This document shows, in pieces, positions 1 to 6,620 of a stretch of 6,686 bases of DNA (within the stretch, counting starts at the first letter, position 1; each line of letters starts with the position of its first letter). Under the pieces are notes generated by a model. It did not search any database, was not told the DNA's origin, and saw only the letters and a program-made list of their open reading frames with translations. Location: contig JAHEFC010000219.1 of NCBI GenBank assembly GCA_024640385.1, positions 1-6,686 of the forward strand. Reading direction: 5' to 3'. The DNA is from Sphingobacteriales bacterium (GTDB lineage: Bacteria; Bacteroidota; Bacteroidia; Chitinophagales; Chitinophagaceae). A program made the translations under genes and the position numbers.

Positions 1-1
1 C

Positions 2-196
2 AGAACGGCCAGGGAAAGTTATATACTTGACGATCCCAAGAACAGCAGTAAGAATATTTCAGAGCAGTTTCTTCACACGCAGTTCTTTTGCCTGGTAGAC
101 CGGGATGGTGTAGTAAGAGGTATCTATGACGGACTGAAGAAAGATGAAGTTGACCAGGTGATTGCTGATGCAAAACTTTTGTTACACCAGAAATGA
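2..196 (+). CDS. SCO1/SenC-family copper chaperone, C-terminal fragment
   Basis: This is the 3' end of a gene that starts outside the window; 64 codons and a TGA stop at 194-196 are present. The fragment reads as the C-terminal part of a thioredoxin-fold SCO1/SenC protein: a helix (about residues 8-24), then LHTQFFCLVDRDGVVRGIYDG (about 24-44), then a final helix ending in LLLHQK. The LVD.DG..RG.YDG strand-turn pattern is typical of the family, and the His at fragment residue 25 (bases 74-76) sits where family members carry the copper-binding His that works with an upstream CxxxC. The CxxxC itself would lie outside the window and cannot be checked. SCO proteins act on the outer face of the membrane and deliver copper to, or reduce cysteines in, the CuA site of cytochrome c oxidase. 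The stop overlaps the start of the Fur-family gene downstream. A generic peroxiredoxin/thioredoxin-like (AhpC/TSA) protein is the main alternative. Confidence 0.75.
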   Translation, partial: RTARESYILDDPKNSSKNISEQFLHTQFFCLVDRDGVVRGIYDGLKKDEVDQVIADAKLLLHQK

Positions 197-606
197 CGGA
201 TGCCTTATCCATATTAAAAAGAAATCACCTCAGCAATACTGACTCACGGAGAGCCATACTCGAAATTTTTCTGCAGTCGGACAATGCCCTTGCGCATAAC
301 GACATTGAGAAGATCACCGGTGAGCGTTTTGACCGGGTAACCGTATACAGGACCCTGCAGACCTTCATTGACAAAGGGATCGTGCATACCATTCCAACTG
401 CCGACAATGCCACCCGTTATGCTTTATGCAGGGAGAATTGTACTGAAGGCCATCATCACGATGACCATGTGCATTTTATCTGTGAAGTTTGCGGAAAAAC
501 CACCTGCCTGGACAACACCCATATTCCCGCCGTGAAATTACCCAGGGGCTATGATGCCACACAGATTAATATGATCGTCAATGGCATTTGCCCGGATTGT
601 CGGTAA
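193..606 (+). CDS. Fur-family metal-responsive transcriptional repressor
   Basis: A complete 137-residue protein, a normal length for the Fur/Zur/PerR superfamily. The N-terminal winged helix covers about residues 5-78, with recognition-helix text FDRVTVYRTLQTFIDKGIV (46-64). The dimerisation/metal domain begins around 79 and holds HHHDDHVH (87-94), C97xxC100 and C133xxC136; the two CxxC pairs match the structural zinc site of the family. Where E. coli Fur has a Glu in its metal site (CGKVIEF), this protein has Cys105 (CGKTTCLD). With Cys79 and Cys83 nearby, this gives a Cys-rich environment more like zinc sensors than Fe(II) Fur, but metal specificity cannot be settled from sequence. It is a cytoplasmic DNA-binding dimer, expected to repress when metal-loaded. 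The ATG at 193 is the only ATG in this frame after the in-frame TGA at 166-168, and it overlaps the SCO stop as ATGA, so translational coupling is likely. No clear ribosome binding site is seen. Target genes are unknown. Confidence 0.93.
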   Translation: MTDALSILKRNHLSNTDSRRAILEIFLQSDNALAHNDIEKITGERFDRVTVYRTLQTFIDKGIVHTIPTADNATRYALCRENCTEGHHHDDHVHFICEVCGKTTCLDNTHIPAVKLPRGYDATQINMIVNGICPDCR

Positions 607-626
607 TTATTCGCTTGTATTCTTAT

Positions 627-657
627 AAAAAAAATGCCCCAACGTGAAGACGTCGGG
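627..657 (-). terminator. Rho-independent terminator between convergent genes
   Basis: Read on the minus strand, an 8-bp stem (CCCGACGT / ACGTTGGG, plus coordinates 650-657 and 638-645, with one G-T wobble) closes a 4-base CTTC loop and is followed by GCA and a run of eight T (plus 627-634). This is a classic intrinsic terminator for the peptidase/DUF5606 operon, although it lies about 145 bases past the peptidase stop. On the plus strand the same hairpin carries an A-C mismatch and is followed only by ACTTTAG, so it would be a weaker terminator for the Fur gene, which ends 31 bases upstream of the stem. The rest of the gap (658-801) has no gene with a recognisable start. Confidence 0.65.
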
Positions 658-801
658 ACTTTAGTTAAGGCTCTGATTAGTAGCTAGTTTATAGTATTGT
701 GTTACTTTTTGGTGTTTATCTGGTCAGCCTCACCATTCACTTTCACGACCCGAAGGTACTGAGGTTGTTGTTTGCCAGCTATACCCTTTTCGTGGTAATT
801 T

Positions 802-2532
802 TTACCGTTTGTCCAATTTTTCCAGTTCCAGGCGCACCATATCCATCAATTCTTTGATGGTTTCAGGGGAAAAATCGAACGAAAGGCCGGCTGCATGATA
901 GAGTTCAGGGAGGGTTTTAGTGCCTCCAAGGCTGAGCCCATTGATATAGTTATTGATAGCCCTTTGGTTATTTTCCTTGTATTGCTTCCACAATCCTATA
1001 GCTCCCAATTGAGCAATTCCATATTCTATATAATAGAAAGGCACCTCAAAAAGGTGCAGTTGCCTTTGCCAGCCGATATTCCTGTAGGGCATGAGTCCGC
1101 TGTAATCGATCACGGGTGAACTGAATTCGTTGAGGATATTCATCCAGGCTTCAGTTCTCTCGTTGACAGTGTGTTTCGGATTCTCATAGATCCAATGCTG
1201 GAATTTATCAATGGTGGCGATCCAGGGGAAGATGGTGATCACTCTTTCCAGTTGATGACGTTTTGCTCTCCTGAGGTCTTCTTCATTATCAAAAAACACA
1301 TGCCAGTGGTCCATAGTGAAAAGCTCCATAGCCATACTGGCCACTTCAGCCATCTCGGTAGGGTATTCTTTGAAAGCATTGAGCGACAGTGGATGTGCAA
1401 GAAATGAATGCACAGCATGACCGCTTTCGTGAACCATGGTGGTCACATCACTCATCTGTCCAGCTGCGTTCATGAAAATGAATGGCGCACCACTTTCTGC
1501 CAGCGGCATATTGTATCCACCCGGTGCCTTCCCTTTCCTGCTGTCGAGATCGAGATGCGACATCTCCTCCATTTTCTTCAGGCAATTCGCGAAGAATGGA
1601 TCCAGTTCATTCAGGCAGCTGATGGTTTTATCAAGAAGTTCCTGGCCCTGTTTAAATGGCCGTAAAGGGGATATTCCTGGTTGTTCAGCTTCAGTATCCC
1701 ATGGTTTCATCACATCAAGGCCCAGCTTATTGCGTTGAGCATCGAAGATCTGGTCCACCAGGGGCATCACATGCAGCCTCACCGCTTCGTGGAACTGGAA
1801 ACAATGTTCAGGTTTGTAGTCAAACCTTCCCATTTCCATGAATTTATAATCGCGGTAGTTTTCAAAGCCTGCGTTCACAGCGATCCTGTCTCTCAGTGAA
1901 ACAAGTTTGGTGAAAAGATTGTCCAATGTCTCTTTATCCTGCAGCCTTCTTTCATTGATCTTACGGTATACTTCTTCTCTTTTCTCCCTGACGGGATCTT
2001 CCAGGAATTTTGCAGCCTGTTGTAGTGTGAATTCCTGCCCGTCAACTGTAACCGTCATGGCGCCTGCAACCTGTCCGTATTGCTGTTGCAGCACATTGAT
2101 CTCGGCTTGTATGGGAATATTCTCTTCCCTGAACAGGTCAATATTCTTTTTTACATTCCTGATGTATGTGAAATATTTATCCTGGTCGAGCTGCGAGGTA
2201 AAAGGTGAAGAGATCAGTTTTTTGTTCAGCTGGTCTGAAAGCGGCTGGATCTTTGGCTGGATTTCCAGGTAGAAAAAATTGAAAGCTTCTTCGAGCGCCT
2301 TATCTGTGGTATCGCAGGTCATCCTGATCTGCCTCCAGCATGCGTCTTCGCTGATCACGGCTTCCAGCTCATTCAGGTCGGCCAGCCATTTTTCAAAAAC
2401 CGCCAGGGAATTGATCTCCCTGTCGATCAGCTCCTGGAACCAGGGTTCAAGACTTTTCCAGTCGGTGATAATAAAATCGGCAGGAAGGAAATGTCGTTTG
2501 ATCTTGCTGATGTCAGCAGAGTGATTCTTCAT
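802..2532 (-). CDS. M3-family oligoendopeptidase (PepF-like zinc metallopeptidase)
   Basis: A complete 576-residue protein, the usual length for bacterial M3-family oligoendopeptidases. The zinc-binding HExxH motif is HESGH at residues 368-372 (His368 and His372 as ligands, Glu369 as catalytic base). The third ligand is most likely Glu396 in AEVASMAMEL, 24 residues after the second His and aligned with the VEAPSQ Glu of thimet oligopeptidase. The region VPFYYIEYGIAQLGAIGLW (497-515) matches the conserved Tyr-containing C-terminal segment lining the active site. The N-terminal half (about 1-340) is the mostly helical part that encloses the catalytic cleft. There is no signal peptide, so it should be cytoplasmic and cleave short peptides, for example products of protein turnover. 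Its ATG lies 15 bases after the stop of the DUF5606-type gene on the same strand, so the two probably form one transcript. The start fits the family length; no clear Shine-Dalgarno is present. Subfamily (pepF versus another M3 branch) is not assigned. Confidence 0.95.
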   Translation of the reverse strand: MKNHSADISKIKRHFLPADFIITDWKSLEPWFQELIDREINSLAVFEKWLADLNELEAVISEDACWRQIRMTCDTTDKALEEAFNFFYLEIQPKIQPLSDQLNKKLISSPFTSQLDQDKYFTYIRNVKKNIDLFREENIPIQAEINVLQQQYGQVAGAMTVTVDGQEFTLQQAAKFLEDPVREKREEVYRKINERRLQDKETLDNLFTKLVSLRDRIAVNAGFENYRDYKFMEMGRFDYKPEHCFQFHEAVRLHVMPLVDQIFDAQRNKLGLDVMKPWDTEAEQPGISPLRPFKQGQELLDKTISCLNELDPFFANCLKKMEEMSHLDLDSRKGKAPGGYNMPLAESGAPFIFMNAAGQMSDVTTMVHESGHAVHSFLAHPLSLNAFKEYPTEMAEVASMAMELFTMDHWHVFFDNEEDLRRAKRHQLERVITIFPWIATIDKFQHWIYENPKHTVNERTEAWMNILNEFSSPVIDYSGLMPYRNIGWQRQLHLFEVPFYYIEYGIAQLGAIGLWKQYKENNQRAINNYINGLSLGGTKTLPELYHAAGLSFDFSPETIKELMDMVRLELEKLDKR

Positions 2533-2547
2533 AAAGGTAGTTCTGAC

Positions 2548-3042
2548 TTATTCCGCTTTGTCTGATTTCTTAGCCTTTGCCTTTTTAACCGGCTTTGCTT
2601 CTTCCACAACTGGTTCAGGAGCGGGTGTTTCTTCCACAGTTTCCTCTTCATCAGCATATTCTGTGAGCTTGATCTCCACGCCGTTCTCTTTTAAAATATT
2701 ATACCAGCGAATCATCTTTTTCATGTCGCTGTGATAGACCCTTTCAAAATCAAGATCCGGGTAAACTTTTTCGAAATATGCTTTGATTGCTTTTGCATCT
2801 TTTTCATCAGGAAGTTTGGCTGCATTGGCACCCATGGCATTGAATATGTCGGCCAGGTTCACATTGTCTGCCACTGTATACACTTCAATACTTTCAAGGT
2901 GTGAAAGATTATGTTGGCGCGAAGAAATGAACTTGGTTGCTTTGTCGTCCAAGCCCCGCACAATGGCTCCATCAGTTTTGCTGCTGAGCAGTTCATACAA
3001 ACCCGGTAACCCGGTCACTGAAACGATCTTACTGTATTCCAT
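2548..3042 (-). CDS. DUF5606-domain protein of unknown function
   Basis: A complete 164-residue protein that I recognise as the Bacteroidota family carrying an N-terminal DUF5606 domain, often followed by a DUF6852-type domain. The N-terminal part (about 3-48: KIVSVTGLPGLYELLS, then GAIVRGLDD, then KFIS) looks like a small beta-rich domain. The second part (about 50-125) contains SIEVYTVADNVNLADIFNAM and the conserved-looking DFERVYHSDMKKMIRWYNIL (98-117). The tail (about 127-164) is low complexity: first acidic with Glu/Pro/Val, then a Lys/Ala-rich basic end (PVKKAKAKKSDKAE), probably disordered. No signal peptide or membrane segment is seen, so it is likely cytoplasmic. It is the first gene of a probable operon with the M3 peptidase, 15 bases upstream of it, and is transcribed divergently from the large propeller gene. 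No biochemical function is known to me; the basic tail could bind nucleic acid, but that is only a guess. Confidence 0.85.
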   Translation of the reverse strand: MEYSKIVSVTGLPGLYELLSSKTDGAIVRGLDDKATKFISSRQHNLSHLESIEVYTVADNVNLADIFNAMGANAAKLPDEKDAKAIKAYFEKVYPDLDFERVYHSDMKKMIRWYNILKENGVEIKLTEYADEEETVEETPAPEPVVEEAKPVKKAKAKKSDKAE

Positions 3043-3097
3043 ATTTGGTTTGAATAATGAACACGCAAGATAAGTTCATTTGGGGAAATAGCTATAG

Positions 3098-3219
3098 CAG
3101 GTTGCAGGTTCCAGGTTGCAGGTTCCAGGTTGCAGGTTCCAGTAGCAGGTTGCAGTGGCAGGTAACAGGTTGCAGAAAAATAATTATGCTGCAACCTGCA
3201 ACCCGGAACCTGCAACCTG
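3098..3219. repeat. 14-bp tandem repeat with inverted copy (large potential hairpin)
   Basis: The 14-bp unit CAGGTTGCAGGTTC occurs three times head to tail without change (3098-3111, 3112-3125, 3126-3139). Degenerate GCAGGTTGCAG and ACAGGTTGCAG pieces follow up to 3175, then an AT-rich spacer (3176-3188), then an inverted segment at 3189-3219. The reverse complement of that 31-base segment matches 3112-3142 (and equally 3098-3128) at 29 of 31 positions. An alternative short hairpin has a perfect 10-bp stem (3166-3175 with 3189-3198) and a 13-base loop. The repeat lies in the gap between the divergent DUF5606-type and propeller genes, ends 27 bases before the propeller ATG and begins 55 bases upstream of the DUF5606-type ATG. 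Similar CAGGTT-type intergenic repeats are familiar to me from Bacteroidota genomes; whether this one is dispersed or functional is unknown. Confidence 0.9.
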
Positions 3220-3246
3220 TAAATTTAGGTCCACAATTTTCTGTTT

Positions 3247-6200
3247 ATGAGAATCAACCTGAGGTTGCCAGCAGTTGCCGCATTACTCTGCATTTCCCTG
3301 TTTTCCCTGGGCCAGAAAAAGGCTAAGGCCCCGGAGCAGCCGGCAGCAGCATCTTACCCATTGAGTTCATCCAGTTTTTCAGCGCTTAAGTTGAGGAATA
3401 TCGGTCCTGCCATAACTTCCGGCCGGGTGTCTGACCTGGCTGTAAATCCCACCAACAGCAGCGAATATTATGTTGCGGCCGCCTCCGGTGGGGTTTGGAA
3501 AACCACCAATGCCGGTATCACTTTCACCCCGGTGTTTGACGGGCAGGGTTCCTATTCCATCGGTTGCGTAGTGCTGGATCCCACCAATCCCAATGTGGTT
3601 TGGGTGGGCTCCGGCGAAGGCAATAACCAGCGTAGCGTTTCTTACGGAGATGGTATCTATAAATCGGAAGATGGCGGTAAAACCTGGAAGAACCTGGGGC
3701 TGAAGCAATCCGAACATATAGGCAGCATAGCCATCGACCCGAATGACCCCGATATCGTTTATGTAGCGGCTTACGGGCCCCTTTGGAGTTCAGGCGGCGA
3801 TAGAGGCATTTATAAAACCACCGACGGTGGCAAAACCTGGAAAAACATCCTGAACGTCAGTGAGCATACGGGCTTTTCCGAGATCCATATGGATCCCCGC
3901 AATTCCAAAATTCTCTATGCCACGGCCCACCAGCGCCAGCGGAAAGTGTTCACCTATATTGGCGGAGGACCCGAATCGGCGCTTTACAAAAGCACGGATT
4001 CAGGAGCTACATGGACAAAACTGACCAGTGGCCTGCCCTCCGGTGACGTGGGCCGGATCGCCATTGATATTTCGCCTGTTAACCCGGATGTTCTATATGC
4101 CATGATCGAAGCCCGTGAAGGCAGTGGTACCTATATCAGTCGTGACCGTGGCCAGAGCTGGCAAAAGCAAAGCAGCGTGTCCACCTCGGGCAATTATTAC
4201 CAGCGCATTTTCTGTGACCCGAAAAATATCGACCGCATCTATGCGATGGATGCCTATATGCAGGTGAGCAATGATGGCGGCAAAACTTTTCAGATCCTGG
4301 GCGAAAAAAGCAAGCATATTGATAACCACGTGATCTGGATAGACCCTGCCAACAACGAACATTACCTGGTGGGTTGCGACGGCGGTTTGTACGAATCCTT
4401 CGACGCGGGCAGCAACTGGTTGTTCAAACCCAATCTTCCAATAACCCAATTCTATAAAGTGGCTACCGACAACGGCTTGCCATTCTACCAGGTGCATGGC
4501 GGTACACAGGATAATTTTTCATTGGGAGGCCCTTCCCGAACCACCAGTGGAAACGGGATCATGAATTCCGACTGGTATTTCACCAGCATTGGCGACGGGT
4601 TTGAATCGCAGGTTGACCAGTCAGATCCCAATATTGTATATGCGCAGTCCCAGTACGGTGGATTGGTAAGATATGACAGGAAAACGGGCGAGATCCTTAG
4701 TATCAAAACGATCGAGCAGGAGGGAGAACCCGCATACCGGTGGAACTGGGACGCTCCCTTGGTGATCTCAAAATTCGACAATAAAAGGATCTATCATGCG
4801 GCGAACAAAGTGTTCAGGTCAGACGACAGGGGCAATAGCTGGAAACAGATCAGCCCCGATCTTACCAAACAGATCGACAGGAACAAGATGGAAGTGATGG
4901 GACGGGTATGGAGTGTAGACGCTGTAGCAAAAAACGGATCCACGGATATTTATGGCAATATCACCACACTGAGCGAATCCCCTCTTGATGCGAATATGCT
5001 CTATGCAGGTACGGATGATGGCGCTCTTCATGTGACAACAAACGGAGGCGCATCCTGGACGGCGATGAGCTATCCCGCAGGAGTTCCAGCAAATGCCTAT
5101 GTATACCAGGTACTGGCTTCGCAGCATGACAAGAACAGGGTATATGCTGTATTCAATCAGCATCGTTATGGCGATTTCAAGCCTTATTTCTACAGGAGCA
5201 ATGATGCGGGTAAAACCTGGACGGCATTGCAGAATAATCTTCCTGAACGAGGATCGGTATATACAGTGGCAGAAGATCATGTCAATGCAAATCTTCTTTT
5301 TGTGGGCACGGAATTCGGGCTGTTCACCAGTATCAATGGAGGAACAAACTGGGTGCAGCTTAAAGGAGGCATGCCAACCATTGCCGTGCGCGATCTTGAG
5401 ATCCAGAAGCGCGAGAACGACCTGGTACTGGCAACTTTCGGAAGAGGGTTTTATATACTTGACGATTACACGCCACTAAGGAATATGAAGATGGAGGATC
5501 TGCAGAAAGAAGCCATGATCTACCCGGTTAAAGACGCATTAATGTATATTCCTTCCCTGCCTTTAGGGGTTAGGGGAAAAGGATTCCAGGGGGAGAGTTT
5601 TTACACGGCGCCCAATCCGCCTGTGGGTGCAACATTTACGTACTATCTGAAAAATGATATCAAAACCCTGAAGGAAAAAAGAAAGGAAAAAGAAGCCGAA
5701 TTGGTCAAAAACAAACAGCCTGTGTTTTATCCTTCTATAGATAGTTTGAAGATGGAAGACATGCAGCCCGAGCCTCATATTATATTTACCATTACGGATG
5801 AATCCGGGGCCGTGGTAAGAAGATTAAAAGCGCCGGCAAAAAAAGGAATGAACAGGATCGTTTGGGATTTCAGGTATGAATCCACTTCGCCGGTGAATTT
5901 TTCAACGTTTGACGAGTCGATGGTTTTCAGTGCTCCCGACATGGGACAGATGGCCCTGCCGGGGAATTACAAAGTAAGCATGAGTAAATTTGAAGATGGC
6001 AAATATGCCCCACTCACCGAGCCGGTATCTTTTAAAGCCCTACCATTGGCAGCGGGCACCATCCAGGTAGCAGATACTAAATCCTTGGGAGCTTTCACTA
6101 CAAAATTAGCCGAATTACGGCGGATAGTTGCCGGTACAGAGTCGTATAGAAGGGAGCAGGTTAGTAAACTCAGTTATCTTAAAGCGGCGGTACAGAAAAC

Positions 6201-6540
6201 CGGAGCGGTTCCATTGGATCTTGCTGAGCAGTTTGTTGCACTGGATAAACGACTGGATGCTGCCGGAGTGGCGCTTAACGGTGACCGGGCAAAAGCCAGT
6301 CGTGAGTTTGAAACTCCGCCATCGATCAATCAAAGACTGGGAAGGATGACCAGCGCGTTGTGGTCGTCAACAGCTGCAGACCCGGCTGCTTACCAGGATG
6401 ATTATGAATTGGTGGAGAAGCAATTCCGCCCGGTTTATAATGAGGTGAAGTTGATTGGCGAAGACATCAAAAAACTGGAAGCGGCGTTGGAAAAATATAA
6501 AGCGCCGTATACGCCGGGCCGATTACCGGACTATAAATAG
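3247..6540 (+). CDS. Secreted VPS10/sortilin-like BNR (Asp-box) beta-propeller protein
   Basis: A complete 1097-residue exported protein. Residues 1-22 form a Sec signal peptide (MRINLR, then hydrophobic LPAVAALLCISLFSL, likely cleaved at SLG/QKK). There is no lipobox. Residues about 40-740 form the propeller part, with 11 Asp-box-like motifs of the form S/T-x-D/N-x-G-x-T/S-W/F, at about 86, 140, 191, 249, 298, 341, 384, 525, 597, 651 and 695 (for example SEDGGKTW, TTDGGKTW, SNDAGKTW). It closes with FGRGFYILDD (731-740). Residues about 842-878 (FTITDESGAVVRRL, then GMNRIVWDFRY) resemble a FlgD-like Ig fold, and 945-1085 is a predicted helical bundle. Such proteins are often labelled 'glycosyl hydrolase' because of the Asp-boxes, but these are structural and I see no catalytic set; a binding, sorting or envelope role is as likely. 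No type IX secretion C-terminal domain is apparent, so a periplasmic location is plausible. The start is supported by the signal peptide. It appears monocistronic, flanked by repeat hairpins on both sides. Confidence 0.93.
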   Translation: MRINLRLPAVAALLCISLFSLGQKKAKAPEQPAAASYPLSSSSFSALKLRNIGPAITSGRVSDLAVNPTNSSEYYVAAASGGVWKTTNAGITFTPVFDGQGSYSIGCVVLDPTNPNVVWVGSGEGNNQRSVSYGDGIYKSEDGGKTWKNLGLKQSEHIGSIAIDPNDPDIVYVAAYGPLWSSGGDRGIYKTTDGGKTWKNILNVSEHTGFSEIHMDPRNSKILYATAHQRQRKVFTYIGGGPESALYKSTDSGATWTKLTSGLPSGDVGRIAIDISPVNPDVLYAMIEAREGSGTYISRDRGQSWQKQSSVSTSGNYYQRIFCDPKNIDRIYAMDAYMQVSNDGGKTFQILGEKSKHIDNHVIWIDPANNEHYLVGCDGGLYESFDAGSNWLFKPNLPITQFYKVATDNGLPFYQVHGGTQDNFSLGGPSRTTSGNGIMNSDWYFTSIGDGFESQVDQSDPNIVYAQSQYGGLVRYDRKTGEILSIKTIEQEGEPAYRWNWDAPLVISKFDNKRIYHAANKVFRSDDRGNSWKQISPDLTKQIDRNKMEVMGRVWSVDAVAKNGSTDIYGNITTLSESPLDANMLYAGTDDGALHVTTNGGASWTAMSYPAGVPANAYVYQVLASQHDKNRVYAVFNQHRYGDFKPYFYRSNDAGKTWTALQNNLPERGSVYTVAEDHVNANLLFVGTEFGLFTSINGGTNWVQLKGGMPTIAVRDLEIQKRENDLVLATFGRGFYILDDYTPLRNMKMEDLQKEAMIYPVKDALMYIPSLPLGVRGKGFQGESFYTAPNPPVGATFTYYLKNDIKTLKEKRKEKEAELVKNKQPVFYPSIDSLKMEDMQPEPHIIFTITDESGAVVRRLKAPAKKGMNRIVWDFRYESTSPVNFSTFDESMVFSAPDMGQMALPGNYKVSMSKFEDGKYAPLTEPVSFKALPLAAGTIQVADTKSLGAFTTKLAELRRIVAGTESYRREQVSKLSYLKAAVQKTGAVPLDLAEQFVALDKRLDAAGVALNGDRAKASREFETPPSINQRLGRMTSALWSSTAADPAAYQDDYELVEKQFRPVYNEVKLIGEDIKKLEAALEKYKAPYTPGRLPDYK

Positions 6541-6620
6541 AGAGTTAGAGAGTCTGAGTGTCGGAGAGTTAGAAAAAAGAATTCTTTCTCTCTGGCTCTC
6601 TGACTCTCTTCCTCTCTTTT
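6541..6620. repeat. GAGAG/CTCTC imperfect inverted repeat, possible terminator
   Basis: Directly after the propeller stop codon, a purine-rich stretch of GAGAG/GAGTC-type words (6541-6573) is followed by a pyrimidine-rich near-complement (6582-6616). The centre is a perfect 12-bp palindrome, AAAGAATTCTTT, at 6576-6587. Aligning the left arm with the reverse complement of the right arm shows long but imperfect pairing, including AGAGAGTC against AGAGAGTC. Four T (6617-6620) follow the outer stem, so a plus-strand transcript could form a long hairpin plus a short U-run and terminate here, although the U-run is weak. The element separates the propeller gene from the convergent partial gene, whose stop codon overlaps its right edge. 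The sequence is unrelated to the CAGGTT repeat at 3098-3219, but the layout is the same: tandem-like left arm, A-rich centre, inverted right arm. Confidence 0.7.

Noticed and set aside
1171..2524. Several plus-strand open frames of 60-120 codons opposite the peptidase gene
   Set aside because: They are antisense shadows of a well-supported conserved gene and show Ser/Cys/Phe-rich, low-quality composition.
3064..3072. TATCTTGCG on the minus strand as a promoter element for the DUF5606-type gene
   Set aside because: Only a partial match to TAnnTTTG and no supporting -33 TTG; kept out of the feature list.
3098..3219. The repeat cluster as a CRISPR array
   Set aside because: Units are 14 bp and directly abutting with no unique spacers, one copy is inverted, and there are no cas genes nearby.
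3220..3228. TAAATTTAG upstream of the propeller gene as a Bacteroidota -7 promoter element (TAnnTTTG)
   Set aside because: It matches five of six fixed positions, but there is no TTG at the expected -33 distance because that stretch is the repeat arm, and such AT-rich matches are common by chance. Too weak to annotate.
3057..3326. Open frames on both strands through the CAGGTT repeat as possible small proteins
   Set aside because: They are translations of the repeat itself (recurrent Leu-Gln-Val-Pro or Cys-Asn-Leu-Glu-Pro patterns) with no independent support, and one overlaps the propeller start.
5452..5466. Exact 15-base match (TATATACTTGACGAT) between the propeller gene and bases 20-34 of the SCO-like fragment
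   Set aside because: Both copies lie in frame and encode the same five residues YILDD in unrelated proteins; flanking bases do not match, so this is a coincidence of codon choice and not a repeat.
5571..5594. Run of G-tracts (GGGG, GGGG, GG, GGGGG) in the propeller coding strand as a G-quadruplex
   Set aside because: One of the four tracts has only two G and a spacer is long; the encoded LPLGVRGKGFQGES reads as normal protein sequence of the family, so coding explains it.
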